Shown here one piece after another: positions 5,869 through 7,022 of a DNA stretch of 7,022 nucleotides (position 1 is the first letter of the stretch; the number at the start of each line of letters is the position of its first letter). Made by a program: the position numbers and the translations under genes. The DNA lies in the NCBI GenBank assembly GCA_937889795.1, contig CALBZH010000369.1, positions 1 to 7,022 on the forward strand. Reading direction: 5' to 3'. The notes under the pieces are model-generated. The model saw only the letters and a list, made by a program, of their open reading frames with translations. It had not been told where the DNA came from and made no database searches. The DNA comes from an uncultured Syntrophobacteraceae bacterium (GTDB lineage: Bacteria; Desulfobacterota; Syntrophobacteria; Syntrophobacterales; Syntrophobacteraceae).

Positions 5869-5885
5869 GGAGTGGCTCCCTCCTT
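5865..5885 (-). promoter_or_regulatory. GTGA stop-start overlap with ribosome binding site
   Basis: AAGGAGGG (5885-5878) precedes a GTG at 5868-5866, which shares bases with the transporter TGA at 5867-5865. The four-base GTGA overlap is a typical translational-coupling junction and fixes the binding-protein start. Confidence 0.8.
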
Positions 5886-7022
5886 CGGTGCGATGTGGCC
5901 ACACACTCTGAGCGCGCACGGGAGAACGAGCAGGCAAGCCGCCATTCCCGTCACCGATCCCAATACCATGACCGCGCCAAGGCTGGCCAACCCCTGGTGG
6001 TCCGCAAACAGAAGCCCACCGAAGCCCGTGATCGTCGTCAGAAAGCTCGATGCCACAGCCGTCGGCGTGCTGGTTGAGAAAAGGTCGGCACTCCCTTTGA
6101 GCTCACCCCAGCGGTCGAGCAAATGAACCCCCCCATCGACCCCAACCGCGATGAGCATGGGAATCGCAAAAAAATTCGCCAGATTGAAGTCGACGCCCAG
6201 CCAGCCCATCCATTCCAGCAACCACAGCACGCCCACCGCGAGGGGGGCCAGTGCCAGGAGCACAAACCGAATCGAGCGCGCGTAAGCCCATAGGATGAGA
6301 CTCACCAGCACCACGGTGACACCCGCGGCATACAGGAATGTCCGGTGCATGAGATACGCCGACTCCAACACCACCACGGGCACGCCGCCCGCCTTCGGGT
6401 CCACCCCTCGGAGTGCGTCCACAAATCGCTGAAGATTGTCGAAATCCCAAATATCCCCTTGGGGCGACACCTTGATCTGGAAACGACCGTCCTGTCCGAT
6501 GAAGAGACGTCGTACGAATTCGGGCAGTCGATCGACCGTCAGGGGCTCCGTGGCGACCCACCGGAAAACGCGCTCCGCAACTGATTGCACATCCGCCACG
6601 ACCCTGCTCCAGAAGCCGGTGAGGCGAGAAACAGAGCCCGGGTTGCTTTCGAGAGCCGACGCTGCCTCCGAAAGCTGATCGATGGACCGCTCGACGAGGG
6701 CAAGCTCTGAGCCGGCGCCTGCGACAAAAAGCTTTTCGGCGAGCGCCTCAAGCGTCTCATTCAAGTGACCAAGACTCTGGACCAGCAGGCTCGCGTGCTC
6801 GGTCGATGGGGGTGAGATTGGGCCGGCCCACCGTCCCACCAGAGCCCGGAGATCCGCCAATGAATGCGCCATATCATCCCGCTCTTCGGGCAAATAATCA
6901 AGGATACTCTCGACCTTTCCAACCAATGGCACGCTCCGGGCCTTAGCCACCTGATCCTTGACCCCGGCGACCGAGTCTGCCGTAAGGACGGCGAACCAAG
7001 TCGATTCGTCCTTTGAATCCGT
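5865..7022 (-). CDS. RND/MMPL-family transporter, HpnN-like (C-terminal part, 5' end outside window)
   Basis: An open frame of 385 residues enters at the window edge and ends with TGA at 5865. Residues 1 to about 225 look like the second periplasmic porter domain of an RND protein: a VAGVKDQVAKARSVPLVGKVESILDYLPEE segment (split by ordinary variation) matches the 'LPEV..V.S...fvP' pattern of HpnN-type proteins. Five transmembrane helices follow, at about 228-246, 251-272, 281-301, 318-339 and 346-370, corresponding to TM8-12. The motif VGVDGGVHLLDR (293-304) corresponds to the conserved VGVD.GIH segment of this family. HpnN moves hopanoids to the outer membrane; other relatives move lipids or hydrophobic compounds. 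The full protein should be about 850-900 residues, so roughly 55% is missing. Downstream genes are translationally coupled, indicating a common role. The substrate is unknown and no hopanoid synthesis gene is visible. Confidence 0.88.
   Translation of the reverse strand, partial: TDSKDESTWFAVLTADSVAGVKDQVAKARSVPLVGKVESILDYLPEERDDMAHSLADLRALVGRWAGPISPPSTEHASLLVQSLGHLNETLEALAEKLFVAGAGSELALVERSIDQLSEAASALESNPGSVSRLTGFWSRVVADVQSVAERVFRWVATEPLTVDRLPEFVRRLFIGQDGRFQIKVSPQGDIWDFDNLQRFVDALRGVDPKAGGVPVVVLESAYLMHRTFLYAAGVTVVLVSLILWAYARSIRFVLLALAPLAVGVLWLLEWMGWLGVDFNLANFFAIPMLIAVGVDGGVHLLDRWGELKGSADLFSTSTPTAVASSFLTTITGFGGLLFADHQGLASLGAVMVLGSVTGMAACLLVLPCALRVCGHIAPKEGATP

Noticed and set aside
1..7022. 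CRISPR arrays, tRNA/rRNA genes, insertion sequences or attachment sites
   Set aside because: Reading both strands I found no regularly spaced repeats, no cloverleaf or rRNA-like stretch, and no transposase or integrase reading frame.

Overview
The window looks like a chromosomal contig end from a sulfate-reducing deltaproteobacterium (Desulfobacterota). The main evidence is a pair of genes matching the QmoA and QmoB subunits of the quinone-interacting membrane-bound oxidoreductase, which passes electrons between the quinone pool and APS reductase in dissimilatory sulfate reduction. Coding DNA is GC-rich with strong Shine-Dalgarno sites. A Syntrophobacter-like relative is possible because qmo is not directly behind aprBA here, but the species cannot be fixed from this sequence.

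Layout. Bases 1-46 are not genomic: they match the Illumina P5/TruSeq universal adapter and end exactly where the genome begins. Bases 47-2716 (minus strand) hold qmoA (complete) and qmoB (first 468 codons, cut by the adapter). Bases 2717-3173 are a divergent control region with a convincing promoter towards qmoA, a weaker one towards the right, a perfect 6-bp inverted repeat and a hairpin. Bases 3174-3734 (plus strand) encode a 65-residue membrane protein and a 116-residue single-domain cupin 12 bases apart. A long hairpin at 3743-3792 separates them from a convergent minus-strand gene (3817-4137) for a small exported Tyr/Gly/Pro-rich protein with its own promoter.

From 7022 down to 4230 (minus strand) runs a tightly packed cassette: the C-terminal part of an RND/MMPL transporter resembling HpnN, a PhnD-like periplasmic binding protein whose GTG start overlaps the transporter stop (GTGA), and an outer-membrane lipoprotein of the TPR-like TatT type overlapping its predecessor by 20 bases. 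The combination of an inner-membrane RND pump, a periplasmic binding protein and an OM lipoprotein reads as one envelope transport or trafficking system. It is the best candidate here for an undescribed system; its substrate cannot be read from the sequence.

The qmo genes serve energy metabolism and the right-hand cassette serves the envelope. Nothing visible links the two functionally.
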